From: Candidatus Methanomethylophilus sp. UBA78
GTDB lineage: Archaea; Thermoplasmatota; Thermoplasmata; Methanomassiliicoccales; Methanomethylophilaceae
Length of the DNA stretch: 36,255 bases
Direction of reading: 5' to 3'
Assembly (NCBI GenBank): GCA_002503545.1
Contig: DARY01000027.1
Location: 84,318 to 120,572, forward strand
Shown: piece by piece, positions 33,250-36,255 of the stretch
Position numbering within the stretch: position 1 is the stretch's first letter
Layout: each line of letters opens with the position of its first letter
Program-made: the position numbers and the translations under genes
Notes under the pieces: generated by a model
What the model was told of the DNA's origin: nothing
What the model saw: the letters and a program-made list of their open reading frames with translations, nothing else
Databases searched by the model: none

Positions 33250-34310
33250 CGCCGGATTCGGGAGCTCTGCGCAGGGAATACAGGGATTCCAACCGCAGGA
33301 AGGCCGTCTTCATCGTGTTGCTGTCGCTGCTGGCCGTCGCCGCGTTCTTCCTGACCCTCGGCTCCGGCGTCTACAGGATATCGGTGGCCCACGCAGTGGA
33401 AGTGTTCTTCGACCATCTCGGAGGCAATATAAGCGATGCGGACGGGGATTACTACATCTGGGAGCTCAGGGTGCCCAGGGCACTGGGGGCCGTGATCACG
33501 GGTGCCGCTCTTTCCGTGGCAGGGGCGATAATGCAGAACGACTTCAGGAATCCCTTGGCGGAGCCCTATACCATGGGCATATCGTCGGGGGCTTTCCTCG
33601 GAGCGGTCCTCAGCATAATATGCGGGATCTCGGTGGTACCTTTCGTGACGGGTACCGCCGTCACCATGGTCAACGCCTTCCTCTTCTCACTGATCCCGAC
33701 CGCCATAATCGTCCTGATATCCCGGTTCAGGAAGATGACCCCCGCCGCCATGATACTCACCGGCGTAGCCATCATGTTCCTTTTCAGTTCCATATGCCAG
33801 GTGATCATGGTCACGGCTCCATCCGAGAGCCTCGCCGACGCCTACATGTGGAGGGTCGGAGACATAGGAAGGGTGTTCTGGAGCTCCCTTCCCCTCATGT
33901 CGGGTGCAACAGCTGTCATAGTGGTCATACTCTACTCTATGGCCGGGAAACTGAACGTCATGTACGCAGGAGACAGGGCGGCCATGACCCTCGGGGAGAG
34001 TGCGAATCGCATAAGGATCGTGACCCTGGTCCTGGTGTCATTCCTGACGGCGAGCGTGGTCAGCTACACCGGCACCATCGGTTTCATAGGCCTGGTGGGA
34101 CCGCATGTGGCCAGGATATTCGTCGGTTCCGACAACAGGTACCTCATCCCCGCCTCCGCGGCCTTCGGGGCGGCGTTCATCCTCCTCGCGGACACCGTGG
34201 CCAAGGTTTCGGGGGTCAACGGTCTCCCGGTGGGAGTCATAAGCTCGATGGTCGGGGGGCCCCTGTTCATCTGGATCCTCGTGAGGCAGAGGAAGAGCGC
34301 CTGGGCATGA
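33249..34310 (+). CDS. FecCD/BtuC-type importer permease, second of two
   Basis: Coding in this frame begins right after the first permease. There is no in-frame ATG before the first helices; the first is inside the conserved AGAIMQNDFRNPLAEPYTMGISSGAFLGA block. ACG at 33249 overlaps the upstream stop as TGACG, the position where TGATG is usual, and gives 353 residues with a charged N-terminus (DSGALRREYRDSNRRK) like that of the first permease. CTG at 33246 is the alternative. The rest is normal for the family: SVVSYTGTIGFIGLVGPHVARI and VNGLPVGVISSMVGGPLFI. No ATPase gene follows. The FecE-like ATPase at 19107, under the same operator type, is the best partner. Confidence 0.9.
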   Translation, partial: TPDSGALRREYRDSNRRKAVFIVLLSLLAVAAFFLTLGSGVYRISVAHAVEVFFDHLGGNISDADGDYYIWELRVPRALGAVITGAALSVAGAIMQNDFRNPLAEPYTMGISSGAFLGAVLSIICGISVVPFVTGTAVTMVNAFLFSLIPTAIIVLISRFRKMTPAAMILTGVAIMFLFSSICQVIMVTAPSESLADAYMWRVGDIGRVFWSSLPLMSGATAVIVVILYSMAGKLNVMYAGDRAAMTLGESANRIRIVTLVLVSFLTASVVSYTGTIGFIGLVGPHVARIFVGSDNRYLIPASAAFGAAFILLADTVAKVSGVNGLPVGVISSMVGGPLFIWILVRQRKSAWA

Positions 34311-34322
34311 CCTTTCGGGTAC

Positions 34323-34332
34323 CTTATAAAAG
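34323..34332 (+). promoter_or_regulatory. TATA box of the CBS/ParB-like gene
   Basis: CTTATAAAAG lies about 40 bases before the ATG at 34367, giving a leader of about 14 bases. Confidence 0.65.
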
Positions 34333-34366
34333 TCCATATAGACGACGCAGCCTTAGGACAACCGTT

Positions 34367-35398
34367 ATGGCAGCGACTGTCGGCGATTACATGGTCCGTA
34401 ACGTGCAGTACGTTACCCCCAACATGACGGTGAACGAGGTCAAGGAGAAGCTCATAAACTCGAACTTCCACGGGTTCCCCGTCGTGGAGAACGGATATCT
34501 TCTCGGATATGTGACCGCCAAGGAGCTCCTGCGCTACATGGACACCCCCGATGCCAAGCTGCGCACCGTCATGAGCAGGGGTACGCTGTGCGTCATCCCG
34601 TCCATGAGCATCGACGATGCCATGCGCGTCCTCTTCCGTTACGGCCTCAGGAACCTCCCCGTCGTCGACGAGGAGAAGAGGATCGTGGGCATCATCTCCA
34701 ACATCGACATCGTCAGGTCCCAGATCGAGAAATCCCGTCCCGGCAAGGTCATCAACGTCAAGAACTTCATGGAGCAGCAGAACGGCATATCCATGAGGAT
34801 ATACAATGCGGAGATCCCCATCGACCAGATGATCCCCACCCAGAAGGAGGTCTACATGGACGAGCTGATCGGCCGCCAGTACGAGATCAAGAGGGGTCTG
34901 AACGAACCGCTGATCGTCATAAAGAGGAACAACGGGTACCTCGTCGTGGACGGGCACCACCGCATCATGGCCGCCCACCGCATGGGGCTCAAGACGTTCA
35001 AGTGCATAGTCCTGGAACCCAACAATCTGAACATACCGCTCGGTCTGGAGACCACCGCGGAGAGATGGGGCCTGCACACCCTGAACGACGTCAAGATAAT
35101 CGAAGGGTCCAAGCACCCGTTCATGGAGGTGACCACCATGCTCCTGCCCAAGGAGCAGGCGGAGAACATCAACAAGATCCTCGTCGAGCGCATGGACGAG
35201 GACCCGGGACCGGGCATACCCAGCGCGCTGAGTCCCCGCATAACCCGCAAGTCTTCCGCCAAGAAGACAGCCGCGGAGAAGGCGCCGGTGGCCAAGAAAC
35301 CGTCCGCCAAGACCTCTGCCGGGAAGAAGCCGTCCGCCAAGACCTCCGCGAAGAAGACCGCAACTAAGGTCCAGCCGGAGGACGGGGAGAAGGCCTGA
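34367..35398 (+). CDS. CBS-pair protein with ParB/sulfiredoxin-like domain and Lys/Ala-rich tail
   Basis: The 343-residue protein has two CBS motifs: residues 8-60 with GFPVVENGYLLGYVTAKELL, and 70-122 with NLPVVDEEKRIVGIISNIDIV. These usually sense adenine nucleotides or SAM. Next comes a ParB/Srx-type domain with EPLIVIKRNNGYLVVDGHHR near 180-199, as in ParB nucleotide-binding proteins. The last 60 residues are a basic, Lys/Ala/Ser-rich tail (repeats of KKPSAKTSA) like eukaryotic histone H1 tails, which should bind DNA or RNA. Similar CBS-ParB proteins occur in archaea, without firm function. It has its own promoter after the importer genes and may be a DNA-binding sensor. Confidence 0.88.
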   Translation: MAATVGDYMVRNVQYVTPNMTVNEVKEKLINSNFHGFPVVENGYLLGYVTAKELLRYMDTPDAKLRTVMSRGTLCVIPSMSIDDAMRVLFRYGLRNLPVVDEEKRIVGIISNIDIVRSQIEKSRPGKVINVKNFMEQQNGISMRIYNAEIPIDQMIPTQKEVYMDELIGRQYEIKRGLNEPLIVIKRNNGYLVVDGHHRIMAAHRMGLKTFKCIVLEPNNLNIPLGLETTAERWGLHTLNDVKIIEGSKHPFMEVTTMLLPKEQAENINKILVERMDEDPGPGIPSALSPRITRKSSAKKTAAEKAPVAKKPSAKTSAGKKPSAKTSAKKTATKVQPEDGEKA

Positions 35399-35534
35399 TC
35401 CCGGACGGCGGTTCGGCATCATATGACCCAGCATCTCCGCGGACGAAGATTTTTCCAATTCCCCGAAGTCCGAAAATCACATGCTGGCACATCACGGCCG
35501 TGCCGGGTCCGTGCGGTTCAAAAAGAAAGGGACC

Positions 35535-35554
35535 CCGCCCCCGGAGGGGCGGGA
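35535..35554 (-). terminator. Intrinsic terminator of ppsA
   Basis: On the minus strand CCCGCCCC and GGGGCGGG form an 8-bp stem with a four-base loop, starting 11 bases past the stop. A T-rich tract (CCCTTTCTTTTTG) follows it on that strand. Confidence 0.8.
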
Positions 35555-35564
35555 TTTAGTTTGT

Positions 35565-36255
35565 TCAGAAGCCGTCCTCGTCGTCGCAGGAGGGGCGGTT
35601 CATCTTCCTGGCGGCCTCGAGGAGGACCCTCTGCTCGGCCGAGGCGATGATCTTCTTCGTCCTGACGAAGGTGTCGGGGTTCAGGGAGATGCAGTCGATG
35701 CCCTGCTCCACGAGGAACTCGCAGAAGTCCGGATAGACGGAGGGGGCCTGCCCGCAGATGCTGACGTGCTTCCCGTTCTTGTGGGCCACCTTGATGAGGT
35801 GCTTGATGGCGGCCTTGACGCCGGGGTTCCTCTCGTCGAAGTAGCCCATCTTCCCGAGTATGTCGGAGTCCCTGTCGCATCCCATGGTCAGCTGGGTCAG
35901 GTCGTTGGACCCTATGGAGAACCAGTCGCAGTACTTGCAGAACTCCTCGGCCATGAAGATGTTGACCGGGACCTCCGCCATGAAGTACAGCTTGAGGTCG
36001 AGGCCGCGCCTGAGTCCCACGGACTCCATCATGGCGGTGATCTGCTTGACCTCGTCGATGGTCCTGACGAAGGGCAGCATGATGTTGACGTTCTTCATGC
36101 CCATCTCGTCCCTGACCTTCTTGATCGCCTTCAGCTCGCACATGAAGGCCTCGCGGTAGCTGTCGGACACGTATCTGGAACATCCCCTCCATCCGATCAT
36201 GGGGTTGTCCTCGTTGGGTTCGAAGTTCGCTCCGCCCTTCATGTCGCGGTACTCG
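35565..36255 (-). CDS. ppsA: Phosphoenolpyruvate synthase, C-terminal part
   Basis: The frame stays open to the window edge, so the gene begins beyond it. The visible 230 residues are the TIM-barrel PEP/pyruvate-binding domain. ENPMIGWRGCSRY-like (here DNPMIGWRGCSRY), MLPFVRTIDE, FSIGSNDLTQLTMGCDRDS and SICGQAPSVYPDF are PpsA hallmarks, with the catalytic Cys in CGQAPS, which separates it from pyruvate phosphate dikinase (CGEHGG). The enzyme makes PEP from pyruvate and ATP for gluconeogenesis in methanogens. A short acidic tail (DDEDGF) ends it, and a good terminator follows. Confidence 0.95.
   Translation of the reverse strand, partial: EYRDMKGGANFEPNEDNPMIGWRGCSRYVSDSYREAFMCELKAIKKVRDEMGMKNVNIMLPFVRTIDEVKQITAMMESVGLRRGLDLKLYFMAEVPVNIFMAEEFCKYCDWFSIGSNDLTQLTMGCDRDSDILGKMGYFDERNPGVKAAIKHLIKVAHKNGKHVSICGQAPSVYPDFCEFLVEQGIDCISLNPDTFVRTKKIIASAEQRVLLEAARKMNRPSCDDEDGF

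Overview
The window looks like a piece of a methanogenic archaeon's chromosome, most likely from the order Methanomassiliicoccales (Thermoplasmatota). This is a judgement from the mix of features: archaeal TATA-box promoters, many leaderless or short-leader genes, high GC, a BspA-type surface protein, a dockerin-bearing binding protein, an archaeal-style CbiL/F/H/C corrin set and a PEP synthase. No rRNA or mcr gene is present to prove it.

Layout. (1) 1-957: the end of a BspA-like surface protein and a 54-residue acidic protein. (2) 1274-17454: a tetrapyrrole/metal cluster. It has AAA+ chelatase subunits of ChlI and ChlD type, two divergent CobN-type large chelatase subunits (one with two frame changes), a protein in which NifH and NifD-like halves are fused, a second NifD/E/K-like subunit, and a two-gene ABC-2 exporter. 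(3) 17455-19058: a small, less GC-rich island with two unknown genes, bounded by imperfect direct repeats. (4) 19071-22881: a FecE/BtuD-type ATPase followed by four corrin-ring genes (cbiL, cbiF, cbiH, cbiC). (5) 22899-27239: housekeeping and accessory genes (FMN reductase, pirin, RNase HI, PanD, a DUF4143 ATPase). (6) 27477-34310: two FecBCD-type importers separated by tRNA-Asp. One is a complete three-gene set. The other has a dockerin-bearing binding protein and two different permeases but no ATPase. (7) 34367 to the end: a CBS/ParB-like protein with a Lys/Ala-rich tail, and the 3' part of ppsA.

The main result is a 17-bp palindrome, TTGGA-N7-TCCAA, found eight times. It lies upstream of chlI, a small membrane protein, the divergent cobN pair, nifHD, the exporter, the FecE ATPase/corrin genes, and (twice) the dockerin binding protein. 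At most sites it lies between a TATA box and the expected transcription start, or over that start, as a repressor operator would. It joins chelatase, reductase, exporter, corrin-ring genes and importer into one likely regulon. I infer a system that makes or remodels a metal-tetrapyrrole (insertion by CobN/ChlI/ChlD, ring reduction by the Nif-like complex) and moves it or a related metal complex across the membrane. Its product is unknown, and it does not match the known F430 or chlorophyll gene sets.

A second result is that several genes here have no ATG, GTG or TTG where homology puts the start. Instead they have ACG (nifHD, exporter ATPase, cbiL, second permease) or CTG (exporter permease). 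Separately, one cobN and one unknown gene carry single-base frame changes, two of the three in G/C runs. These could be sequence errors or real decay.
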